Both the position numbers and the translations under genes were made by a program. Shown one piece after another: positions 39,232 to 46,080 of a stretch of 64,000 nucleotides of DNA. The stretch lies in NCBI RefSeq assembly GCF_024808665.1, contig NZ_JANUBZ010000011.1, positions 62,001 through 126,000 on the forward strand, in the 5' to 3' direction. Below the pieces are notes generated by a model. It saw nothing but the letters and a program-made list of their open reading frames with translations. It made no database searches and had not been told where the DNA came from. Every line of letters starts with the position of its first letter. The stretch's first letter is position 1. Origin of the DNA: Mucilaginibacter empetricola. GTDB taxonomy: Bacteria > Bacteroidota > Bacteroidia > Sphingobacteriales > Sphingobacteriaceae.

Positions 39232-39759
39232 ATGAGCATCAGCAACTATGGCTTAAGCGATATAAAGAAAGAGGTTCAGCACTTATCATCTGCACAGGTT
39301 GCCGAATTGTGCCTGCGTCTTGCCCGTTATAAAAAAGAAAACAAAGAATTGTTGGCTTACCTGCTTTTTGAGGCCAACGATGAACATGCTTTTATTGAAA
39401 AAGTAAAAGCAGAGGTTGGTTTTATGTTTAGTCAGCTGCCATCGCAAAGCTACGCTGCTGCTAAAAGTATCCGCAAAATTTTAAGGCTGATAGGTAAGTA
39501 TACCAAGTTTATTGCATCAAAGCAGGCAGAGATTGACCTTTTAGTGAATTTTTGCTATAATTACCTGCAATATACCGACAGGAAATCGGGGTATAAACCA
39601 TTAAGGCTTATTTTAACCCGCCAGGTATTAAAAGTACAAACGTTGGTAAACAAATTACATGAGGATTTACAGTTTGACTATCACCAGGAATACAATACAT
39701 TACTGGATGAGGCTGAGAAGAAATTCCCATGGTTTTACAAGAATGATTATCTGTTGTAA
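39232..39759 (+). CDS. Conserved hypothetical helical protein
   Basis: 175 residues, no signal peptide or membrane segment. It is predicted to be mostly helical, with the opening MSISNYGLSDIKKEVQHLSSAQVAELCLRLARYKKENKELLAYLLFE, a middle repeat-like helix (SYAAAKSIRKILRLIGKYTKF) and a basic, aromatic end (EKKFPWFYKNDYLL). The family is not recognised. It lies 44 bp upstream of an ECF sigma factor gene on the same strand and may be transcribed with it. Confidence 0.75.
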   Translation: MSISNYGLSDIKKEVQHLSSAQVAELCLRLARYKKENKELLAYLLFEANDEHAFIEKVKAEVGFMFSQLPSQSYAAAKSIRKILRLIGKYTKFIASKQAEIDLLVNFCYNYLQYTDRKSGYKPLRLILTRQVLKVQTLVNKLHEDLQFDYHQEYNTLLDEAEKKFPWFYKNDYLL

Positions 39760-39803
39760 CATTTGATACAGCATACAATCTAAACAATAAAAATTAACTG
39801 ATA

Positions 39804-40301
39804 GTGGCAGACAAAGAGGCAGCTTTTAAGAAAATTTACGAAGCCAATTCAAAAAAGATCTATCACTTGTGTTATGGCTATACGGGGGACGATGATGCTG
39901 CGAGCGATCTGTTACAGGAAACTTTTTTAAAGGTTTGGCAAAATCTCGAAAAATTCAGGAATCAGGCTATGATATCTACCTGGATTTATCGGATTGCTGT
40001 TAATACCTGTTTAACTTATTTGCGGTCGGAAAAACGACAGGCTAAGGAAGAGCTTACACCCTTTATTGCAGAAACAAAAAAAGAAGAATTTTCAGAAAAA
40101 AACGAGCAGGTAGCACTGCTTTATAAATGTATATCGAAGTTGGAAGAGTCGGAAAGAATAATTATTACATTGGTGCTGGACGAAGTGCCATATCCCGAAA
40201 TTGCAGAAGTTTCGGGGATATCGGAAGGAAATCTGCGGGTGAAAATATATCGTATAAAACAAAAATTAACAGAATTATACAACCACTATGAAAGAGTTTG
40301 A
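39804..40301 (+). CDS. RNA polymerase ECF-type sigma-70 factor
   Basis: 165 residues from a GTG start at 39804. Region 2 is visible as AFKKIYEANSKKIYHLCYGYTGDDDAASDLLQETFLKVWQNLEKF with AMISTWIYRIAVNTCLTYLR, and region 4 as LEESERIIITLVLDEVPYPEIAEVSGISEGNLRVKIYRIKQKL, a helix-turn-helix. Such factors direct RNA polymerase to a small regulon. The gene overlaps the next one by 14 bp, and that product is a membrane protein in the position usual for an anti-sigma factor. Confidence 0.93.
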   Translation: MADKEAAFKKIYEANSKKIYHLCYGYTGDDDAASDLLQETFLKVWQNLEKFRNQAMISTWIYRIAVNTCLTYLRSEKRQAKEELTPFIAETKKEEFSEKNEQVALLYKCISKLEESERIIITLVLDEVPYPEIAEVSGISEGNLRVKIYRIKQKLTELYNHYERV

Positions 40302-40878
40302 GCATTTAATGTCGGTATGGCAGGGACAGCCAGCAGCCGACAAGCTTTCGGTGGATGATGTGCTGAAGCAGGTAAAAAAAGGTATCCGTGGTATAACCAA
40401 TAAATTGTACTGGGTTATTGTAGCTATGATAGCCCTTATTGTGTGTTCATTTATTGTCACGCTATTTTTTGCCTTCCGCTCCCCTGCTACAACATTGGGT
40501 ATATTAATTATACTGGTTACCATGATTGCTTATTTATCAATGGTCATCAGGCACTTACACATATTAAACAAACACGATTTAACCCTTAACCCTGCCGAAT
40601 ACCTTGATAGCCTGAAAGAATATCAGCGCAACCGCAGTAAGGTTATAGGCTGGTTTTATTATATTTTTATGCTGATGATCAGCACCGGGCTTGGCTTATA
40701 TTTTGTGGAAGTACTGGAAGATGCCCCGCTTTACTTTAAGCTGATCACTTACGGTTCTATAACTACCTGGTTTCTGTTTATTACTTTTTATGTGAAACCC
40801 AGGATGTTTAAAAACGAAGAAGAAAAGCTCAATTTAATGATAGACAGGCTAATACGCCTGCAAGAGCAATTCGACTAA
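40288..40878 (+). CDS. Four-helix membrane protein coupled to the ECF sigma factor
   Basis: 196 residues. A cytosolic N-terminus (MKEFEHLMSVWQGQPAADKLSVDDVLKQVKKGIRG) precedes four hydrophobic segments near residues 40-60, 65-83, 115-135 and 145-165, with a charged C-terminal tail. There is no zinc-finger anti-sigma motif. The start overlaps the sigma factor gene by 14 bp, so translation is coupled; it may sequester or tune the sigma factor, but this rests on position only. Confidence 0.82.
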   Translation: MKEFEHLMSVWQGQPAADKLSVDDVLKQVKKGIRGITNKLYWVIVAMIALIVCSFIVTLFFAFRSPATTLGILIILVTMIAYLSMVIRHLHILNKHDLTLNPAEYLDSLKEYQRNRSKVIGWFYYIFMLMISTGLGLYFVEVLEDAPLYFKLITYGSITTWFLFITFYVKPRMFKNEEEKLNLMIDRLIRLQEQFD

Positions 40879-40988
40879 AACATCCTTTATTGTATCTATT
40901 GGTTAATACATTAATTTGTTACGAAAAAAACTTTAATTTACAAAAAACTTTTTCCAAATTAGGGGGCAACCAAATATCTTATTTACGA

Positions 40989-41504
40989 ATGATTACTATC
41001 CGAAAGGTTCAGTTAACCGATGCCGATGCCCTACTGGCATTTAGTAAACGAACATTCTACGAATCTTTTGCCCATTTAAACGATCCGGCTAATATGAAGG
41101 CTTATTCTGATAAAGCTTTTATGCCGCAACGTATTCAGGATGAATTAACCACCCCTGGTTCTGAATTCTATTTCGCGCTGTTTAACAATCAACTTGCCGG
41201 CTATATTAAAATAAACTTTGCATCGGCCCAAACAGAGCTGAAAGACGAAACCGCTTTAGAAGTGGAGCGCATTTATGTAGCCGAAGAACATCAAGGCAAA
41301 AAAATAGGGAAGCTGCTATTAAACCATGCCACAGATATCGCCCTTAAAAACCGGTTAAGTTACATTTGGCTAGGGGTTTGGGAACACAACAAAAAAGCCA
41401 TTGGCTTTTATCAGCGTAATGGCTTTTTACCTTTTAGTCAGCACGATTTTTATTTGGGGAATGATAAACAGATTGATTTATTATTTAAGAAGAAGCTTAA
41501 CTAG
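40989..41504 (+). CDS. GNAT-family N-acetyltransferase
   Basis: 171 residues from the ATG at 40989; the frame is open to a TTG at 40890 but the added residues lie before the typical GNAT start MITIRKVQLTDADALLAFSKRTFYESF. Motif A is VERIYVAEEHQGKKIGKLLLNHATDIA, and the fold ends with LGVWEHNKKAIGFYQRNGFLPFSQHDFYLGNDKQIDLLFKK, close to spermidine/spermine and RimI-like acetyltransferases. The last codons run directly into a family A repeat. Substrate unknown. Confidence 0.88.
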   Translation: MITIRKVQLTDADALLAFSKRTFYESFAHLNDPANMKAYSDKAFMPQRIQDELTTPGSEFYFALFNNQLAGYIKINFASAQTELKDETALEVERIYVAEEHQGKKIGKLLLNHATDIALKNRLSYIWLGVWEHNKKAIGFYQRNGFLPFSQHDFYLGNDKQIDLLFKKKLN

Positions 41505-41627
41505 GATTTATAGGATAAAAGGATTTTAAGATAATAGCTGCCGGTTATGTGATCCTTTGATCGGGCCCCTTTATCCTTTCATCTAATCCTTTCATCCTCC
41601 CCATCTTAAAAATCATAGTCAAGACAA
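41502..41627. repeat. Intergenic repeat (family A)
   Basis: Begins in the stop codon of the GNAT gene with TAGGATTTATAGGATAAAAGG, has TCCTTT/TCATCTAATCC words in the right half, and ends AAAAATCATAGTCAAGACAATT, the same ending as the second copy at 19208-19304. It separates the GNAT gene from the converging dinB gene and may work as a bidirectional hairpin. Confidence 0.55.
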
Positions 41628-42812
41628 TTATCCCCGCATAAACGGATTAAAATTCCTTGTCCCTATTTCCATGCCTGCGGCGCGGCATACGGTTTTTTCA
41701 CCGAATTTGAAGTTGATCTTGTCCATGGCCTGGTACAGCTTTATCTTTTCTTCGTTATCATCAAAAAGATTTATCTGGTAGCTGCCACTGCAAATATTGC
41801 TTAGCCGTACGCCTATCAGCCTGATGGGGCGATGCTGGTTCCAGGCACTTTTGAGCAGGTTTTTTACGCCGGGTATTAAAATATGCTCGGCTGCGGTGAG
41901 GCTGATCTTTTCCTGCTGGGTATGGGTTTCAAAATTGGCATAGCGCACCTTTATAGCCAGGCACGATGCTACTTTATTCTCCTTGCGCAGCTTGTAAGCC
42001 AATTCTTCAGTCATGGATACCAGAATGGTTTCTATGGTGTTTTTATCGGCGATGTTGGTATGAAAAGTGTGCTCGGTTGAGATAGATTTACGGTCGCTGT
42101 GCGGGATGATCTCGCTATCATCAATACCATTGGCCCTGTCCCAAATAAACCTGCCTGCTTTGCCTAAAATAGCTTCCAGAAACCGGATATCGGCCTTTTG
42201 CAAGTCGCCTATTTTTTCGATGCCGTATTGGTACAGCTTCTTGCTGGTGCTTTCGCCAAGTCCAGGTATTTTATTGATGTTTAGAGGCGATAGAAACGCC
42301 TTTTCGGCGCCATGTGGTATTAGCAATTGTCCGTTGGGTTTTGCCTGGTTGGTAGCCATCTTAGCCACCGTTTTGCCCGATGCCATCCCGAAGGAAATAG
42401 GCAGCCCTGTATCTTTAATAATCTTCTGCCTTAGTTCGGTGGCGTGCTGGTAGCCGTTATGGTAACGATCCATCCCTGTATAATCAATATAGAACTCATC
42501 TACCGAAGTTTTTTGGTATAGTGGCACTGCATTATGGATAATCTCCGTAACCTCGCGTGAGGCCTCGCCATAGCGGTTGTGGTTGCCCCTTATCAGTATA
42601 GCATGCGGGCACAGCTGCAAAGCCTGCCGGGTAGGCATAGCCGAGTGTACGCCAAACTTACGCGCCTCATAACTACAGCTGGCTACCACGCCCCTATCTG
42701 CCGAGCCGCCAATAATCACCGCCTTGCCGATGAGCGAAGGATCAAACTTCCGCTCAACCGATACGAAGAACGAATCGAGATCGATATGTACTATTTGGCG
42801 TTGAAAGGACAT
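41628..42812 (-). CDS. dinB: DNA polymerase IV (Y family)
   Basis: 394 residues. The palm carboxylates are Asp11 (IVHIDLDSFFVSVER) and Asp105/Glu106 (KTSVDEFYIDYTG). Other marks are GGSADRGVVASCSYEARKFGVHSAMP, ISFGMASGKTVAKMATNQAKP and the helix-hairpin-helix INKIPGLGESTSKKLYQYGIEKIGDLQ, with a little-finger domain around residues 240-350. It carries out error-prone translesion synthesis. The usual C-terminal clamp-binding peptide is not obvious, although SYQINLFDDNEE near the end could serve. No LexA-like box was recognised in front. Confidence 0.95.
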   Translation of the reverse strand: MSFQRQIVHIDLDSFFVSVERKFDPSLIGKAVIIGGSADRGVVASCSYEARKFGVHSAMPTRQALQLCPHAILIRGNHNRYGEASREVTEIIHNAVPLYQKTSVDEFYIDYTGMDRYHNGYQHATELRQKIIKDTGLPISFGMASGKTVAKMATNQAKPNGQLLIPHGAEKAFLSPLNINKIPGLGESTSKKLYQYGIEKIGDLQKADIRFLEAILGKAGRFIWDRANGIDDSEIIPHSDRKSISTEHTFHTNIADKNTIETILVSMTEELAYKLRKENKVASCLAIKVRYANFETHTQQEKISLTAAEHILIPGVKNLLKSAWNQHRPIRLIGVRLSNICSGSYQINLFDDNEEKIKLYQAMDKINFKFGEKTVCRAAGMEIGTRNFNPFMRG

Positions 42813-42887
42813 TGAAACAAAGGTAAAAAATAAATCGATATTACTAAAAAAATTAGCATTTTAGCAGATCAGAAAGCCACCTGCAAA

Positions 42888-43448
42888 ATGTTAAGCTACG
42901 CCGATTATTTGATGGTTATATCGCTGCCCGATGATGTAAAAAATCAAATCGTAAGGTATAAACGCGCATCGGCAAACCTGATTGGCGACTTTGAGGGGAT
43001 ACACCGCACACCCTGGTTAATTATTACCCATCAGGTACGCTGCAAACCGTTTTTAGTGCAGCCCGCTATTGATTTAATGGCTAAAAGAATCAGCAGCATG
43101 CCGCCCATCGACCTACAAATAAACGGCTTTGGTCATTGCAGTCGCGGATATCATTCCAAAAGCATTTATGCGCAGATTGAGGTAAACGAAAAGGTTACCA
43201 GCTGGTTCAAACTGTTAAACAAGCAAATCGGCTTAAAAACCACCAATGCTGTGCCTAATATCACCCTAACACCAAACATCCCCCTAACAGCGTTTAACAA
43301 ACTATGGCCCAACCTGGTTAACAAACCACTTATTACCTCGTTTACGGTAAACAGCCTCACCATACTGCACCGCGATACCTTTGCCGAATATTGCGAATGG
43401 ACGCTGTATAGGGAGTTAACCTTTGGGAATAGATTAGTTGCATTTTGA
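42888..43448 (+). CDS. Degenerate 2H-phosphoesterase (2'-5' RNA ligase-like) paralogue
   Basis: 186 residues, clearly homologous along its length to the protein encoded at 45274: MLSYADYLMVISLPDDVKNQIVRYKRAS, PPIDLQINGFGHC, YAQIEVNEKVTSWFKLL, FNKLWPNL, FTVNSLTILHRD. The family needs two H-x-T/S-x motifs. Here the first aligns as PWLII (His to Trp, Ser to Ile) and the second as PNITL (His to Asn), so both catalytic histidines are gone and the protein is probably inactive as a phosphoesterase. The reading frame is intact and the remaining fold residues are kept, so a binding role or slow decay are both possible. Confidence 0.75.
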   Translation: MLSYADYLMVISLPDDVKNQIVRYKRASANLIGDFEGIHRTPWLIITHQVRCKPFLVQPAIDLMAKRISSMPPIDLQINGFGHCSRGYHSKSIYAQIEVNEKVTSWFKLLNKQIGLKTTNAVPNITLTPNIPLTAFNKLWPNLVNKPLITSFTVNSLTILHRDTFAEYCEWTLYRELTFGNRLVAF

Positions 43449-43780
43449 GCTTAGAACTGAAAGCAGAAAGCTTAAAGCAGTTGGCAGTTTGTGGTGGGCA
43501 GTTGAACCAATACTCATCACTACCCATGACATGCGGGGTAACAAGCGCTTGCGAAAGTGGAACATATTAGTATCAGAGTGTTAACAAGTTAGTAACTACC
43601 AATATGCAACAAGCACAATTACCTTAACTTTAAATGAAGAGTTAAATCATCAAAATATTAATTCTGGCAATTAATTTGCCGTTATAGAGATTTCATTTTT
43701 CGATCGAAGATATTTAAGGTACCCTACTGCTTTATCTTCTGTCATTATTAGAATTACTGACATCCTTAAACTTATTCGAC
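43449..43780. other. 332-bp intergenic region without a gene
   Basis: AT-rich, with no convincing open frame. The first part (GAACTGAAAGCAGAAAGCTT and on) is a short word-repeat. GGCAATTAATTTGCCG near 43666 is a palindrome that contains a TTAATTTGC promoter-like word and may serve the next ORF. Confidence 0.4.
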
Positions 43781-43993
43781 ATGAGAAATTTATTGTCCGT
43801 TGTCCTCCTTTTGTACTTACCGAATGTTTGCTTCTCACAAATTAATCCCGATTCTCTTCGCTCTTATTCTTATTTGATTATTAGGTCGGATGAGCCAATT
43901 AACCCAGTAGATTTTTCGCGTCCCAATTTTGATATTAACCCCTATATCTGGCGCGAGTATGCAGCGCAGGCCCAAAGCCGGGCGTACTCGTGA
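43781..43993 (+). pseudogene. Truncated secreted protein, ended by a palindromic repeat
   Basis: 70 codons. The N-terminus is a good signal peptide (MRNLLSVVLLLYLPNVCFSQ), followed by INPDSLRSYSYLIIRSDEPINPVDF. From 43951 the frame enters the left arm of a palindromic repeat and stops in it, so the last 14 residues are repeat-derived. This looks like the 5' remnant of a longer secreted protein gene cut by the repeat; no downstream continuation was found before 44127. It could instead be a genuine small secreted protein, but this is less likely. No family is recognised for the remnant. Confidence 0.5.
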
Positions 43994-44081
43994 CTTTGCA
44001 GCTTTGTTACTTACGTTGTCTTATCATGTAGTGACAGCGTCACGAGTACGCCAACGCCCTGACAGCCTCGCATACTCGCGC
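43951..44081. repeat. Palindromic repeat with 16-bp direct repeat at its right side
   Basis: Left arm 43951-43994 (GCGCGAGTATGC..GGCGTACTCGTGAC) and right arm 44039-44081 (GTCACGAGTACGCC..GCATACTCGCGC) are inverted copies of about 43 bp with some mismatches in the middle, spaced by 44 bp. The end TACTCGCGCTAGAAAA occurs at 44073-44088 and again at 44103-44118. The GC-rich element contrasts with its AT-rich surroundings and looks like a mobile REP-like sequence. Confidence 0.7.
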
Positions 44082-44126
44082 TAGAAAAGTGTTTAGACTA
44101 GGTACTCGCGCTAGAAAACAGGCAAT

Positions 44127-44324
44127 TTATTTTTTGGCTTTTCTAATTTCTTCCAATAAATATTCTGGACAATTTTCAAATGTAACACTACCGTTATCTG
44201 AAACAGTATACTTTACGCCATTATCATCCAGTTTTTTAACAAGATCTTCTCCTATTGAATGTATCAATAAAATTCTGTCTTTATTGTCGTCTAACCAGTC
44301 TGTAAATTCAAATATAGTCGTCAT
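44127..44324 (-). CDS. Small hypothetical protein, 65 residues
   Basis: An acidic small soluble protein (MTTIFEFTDWLDDNKDRILLIHSIGEDLVKKLDDNGVKYTV) with an alpha-beta pattern and a basic C-terminus (LLEEIRKAKK). Codon composition looks coding: hydrophobic positions are regularly spaced, with no rare stops in frame. It is divergent from the HEPN-like gene, 53 bp between the starts, so the two could share a regulatory region. Not recognised as any family. Confidence 0.6.
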   Translation of the reverse strand: MTTIFEFTDWLDDNKDRILLIHSIGEDLVKKLDDNGVKYTVSDNGSVTFENCPEYLLEEIRKAKK

Positions 44325-44377
44325 ATTTTTTCTAATTTACTACTTTTTCTGTGGGTTTATTATCCAAACTAAACCTA

Positions 44378-44863
44378 ATGAGCATTATACTAAGCAGCAA
44401 TCACGAATACCGTGGATACTTAATTAATGAATTCACCAAACTGGAAAAAGCAATAGATCAACATCTCTTATCAAACTTTTTCCCATTAAACAAATTTGAT
44501 AAAATTTATGAAATGCATGAAGTGCTTTTAGACCGAATGACTTTTGATGGTAAAAGAACGGCAGTAAAAGGAATATTGGACAAAAGGTCAATTTCAGGAG
44601 GATTTATGAAAACAAGAAATAATTCATATCCACATGGTAAATTATTTGATGAGATCAGGCAATTAATTGAGTTTAGAAATTATTTCGCCCATTATTTGTG
44701 TGTTGAAGATTTTGGAGAATACACTATATCGTTATTGCAATTTAGAGACAGAACAACAATATTGAGATATTCACAAGAAGACTTTGATAGTTTAGTGGAC
44801 AGGATAATAAAGGCAACAAGCGATATTTTGAGTTTATTGCCTGATGGCTCATCAGGGCTATAA
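44378..44863 (+). CDS. HEPN-like protein (candidate ribonuclease), unknown family
   Basis: 161 residues from the ATG at 44378; a GTG at 44351 would add nine residues and is less likely. The protein is largely helical and contains LFDEIRQLIEFRNYFAHYL, with Arg100-Asn101-Tyr-Phe-Ala-His105. R-x4-6-H with a polar residue after the Arg is the signature of HEPN-domain RNases found in toxins and defence systems. No other domain or signal is visible. The gene is AT-rich compared with its neighbours and lies in a repeat-filled islet. No MNT nucleotidyltransferase antitoxin is adjacent; a divergent 65-codon gene is the only small neighbour. The assignment rests on a short motif. Confidence 0.55.
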   Translation: MSIILSSNHEYRGYLINEFTKLEKAIDQHLLSNFFPLNKFDKIYEMHEVLLDRMTFDGKRTAVKGILDKRSISGGFMKTRNNSYPHGKLFDEIRQLIEFRNYFAHYLCVEDFGEYTISLLQFRDRTTILRYSQEDFDSLVDRIIKATSDILSLLPDGSSGL

Positions 44864-44874
44864 AATTTAATTCC

Positions 44875-45199
44875 GCCCCCTGTTGTGTGTTGTCACCAAC
44901 AGGCACCATAAAGCTTTTATAACGTATAAGCCCAGCGCTGTTTGTTGGTGACAACACACAACAAAGGCCGGAAACTATATACCCAAGTGGCCGCCCCTGT
45001 CCGCCCCTGCGGCCGGCCGGCCACCTAGTTTTGTCATCATTTTATCCTTCGCCCCTGTTGGTGTTGTCACCAACAGGAAACGTAAAGCATTTATATAGCA
45101 TAATCCCCACACCCAACAAAGGCCCAAAAGCCACTCCCACTGGCCGCCCCTGTCCGCCCCTCCGGCCGGCCGGCCACTTTGTTTTACCACCATTTTATC
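44875..45199. repeat. Two tandem copies of a GC-rich palindromic repeat
   Basis: Copy one is 44875-45047 and copy two 45051-45199. Both run GCCCC(C)TGTTG..GTTGTCACCAACAGG, AAAGC.TTTATA, CAACAAAGGCC, CACT/AGTGGCCGCCCCTGTCCGCCCCTSCGGCCGGCCGGCCAC and end with CATTTTATC. Copy one contains a perfect 21-bp inverted repeat (44881-44901 with 44943-44963, core TTGTCACCAACA); copy two has only its left half and is 24 bp shorter. It fills the gap between the HEPN-like gene and the second 2H gene. Confidence 0.75.
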
Positions 45200-45273
45200 T
45201 GCTAAAAAATTTCATATTTAATTGTATAATTACTAAAAATATTAGTAATTTAGTTTTATTAAATTTTAAAGCG

Positions 45274-45900
45274 ATGACTGGCTACCAGGACTATTTAATT
45301 ATACTTTCGCCGCCAGATGAGGTGAGCGAACAGGTAAAAAGGTTAAAATATAGCAGCTCTACTGTTATTGGGGAGTATGATAGTCTTTTCTCCAAAGCGC
45401 ATATCAGCATTCAGCCGTGGATGCGCAAAAAGCCGGAATGGGTGACCCCGCTTATCCCCAAACTGCAACGCGATTTGCAAAACCTGCCGCCCATCACCCT
45501 AAACATCGATGGCTTTGCTTATTTTGATCAGCAGGAAACGGCTACCATTTATGCCAAACTGGTATCAACGCCGGCAACCAAAGCGTGGTTTAAAAGCCTG
45601 CGCAAATACTTTAATACGCCATCATTTGAACCGCATATCACCGTAGCCCGCAGCATTAGCAAGGATAACTTTAACAAGCTATGGCCCTACTTTAACGGCA
45701 GGCCATGGCAGCAGGAATTTAAGGTAGATAGGCTCACCATATTGTGCCGGGAGCACATCGGTTACCAGCAACGCTACAAAATTTACCGGGAAATGCCGTT
45801 TAACCCCCGCATTAGTTTTGATGATTTTATGCAATTGAAACTAAAAGCACCACATTTATTAACTAATTGGACTAACAGTCAGCAGTTTAGTCTTTTTTAA
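45274..45900 (+). CDS. 2H phosphoesterase (2'-5' RNA ligase family)
   Basis: 208 residues from the ATG at 45274; the frame is open upstream to 45031 but that part reads through the GC-rich repeat. Both catalytic motifs are present: KAHISIQPW (HxSx) near residue 42 and EPHITVARS (HxTx) near residue 124. The family includes RNA 2'-5' ligases and cyclic phosphodiesterases that act on RNA ends. It is paralogous to the degenerate gene at 42888, about 1.8 kb away. The substrate is unknown; cytosolic. Confidence 0.85.
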   Translation: MTGYQDYLIILSPPDEVSEQVKRLKYSSSTVIGEYDSLFSKAHISIQPWMRKKPEWVTPLIPKLQRDLQNLPPITLNIDGFAYFDQQETATIYAKLVSTPATKAWFKSLRKYFNTPSFEPHITVARSISKDNFNKLWPYFNGRPWQQEFKVDRLTILCREHIGYQQRYKIYREMPFNPRISFDDFMQLKLKAPHLLTNWTNSQQFSLF

Positions 45901-45930
45901 CAATTTATTAACCAAAAACAAACCTTTTTC

Positions 45931-45938
45931 TATCTTTG
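45931..45938 (+). promoter_or_regulatory. -7 promoter element of the SRP RNA gene
   Basis: TATCTTTG matches the Bacteroidota -7 consensus TAnnTTTG exactly and lies a few bases before the start of the SRP RNA. No clear -33 TTG is seen at the usual distance. Confidence 0.6.
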
Positions 45939-45942
45939 CCCC

Positions 45943-46040
45943 GGGGTAAGTCTTTTACGGCCAGCTCCTCTTGAACTCCCCCAGGGTGGGAACACAGCAA
46001 GGGTAGAGAGTTGAGCGGCGCGATAAAAGTAGCTTATCCC
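45943..46040 (+). ncRNA. ffs: Signal recognition particle RNA, small bacterial type
   Basis: About 98 nt. The two ends pair (GGGGTAAGTC with GCTTATCC), and the apical domain has the conserved symmetric and asymmetric loops: CTCCCCCAGGGTGGGAACAC followed by AGCAAGGGTAGAGAGTTGAG, including the GGAA-type tetraloop region and the AGCA side of the Ffh-binding loop. A TATCTTTG promoter word precedes it and a T-rich run (TTTTTTATTTTC) follows at 46040. It binds Ffh to target membrane proteins. It converges on the SNF2 helicase gene. Confidence 0.93.
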
Positions 46041-46080
46041 TTTTTTATTTTCTTTTTTTCCAAATCCTCGGAAAACAATA

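Noticed and set aside
44975..45193. 72-codon minus-strand ORF with repeated GRPAAGADRGG
   Set aside because: It is a translation of the tandem GC-rich DNA repeat, not an evolved protein repeat.
44875..45199. Possible CRISPR array
   Set aside because: Only two long, imperfect copies (about 150-170 bp) in direct contact, with no short repeat and spacer periodicity and no cas genes.
45031..45273. Upstream extension of the 2H phosphoesterase frame
   Set aside because: The frame is open but reads through the GC-rich repeat and gives a proline-rich nonsense stretch; the ATG at 45274 matches the paralogue's start.
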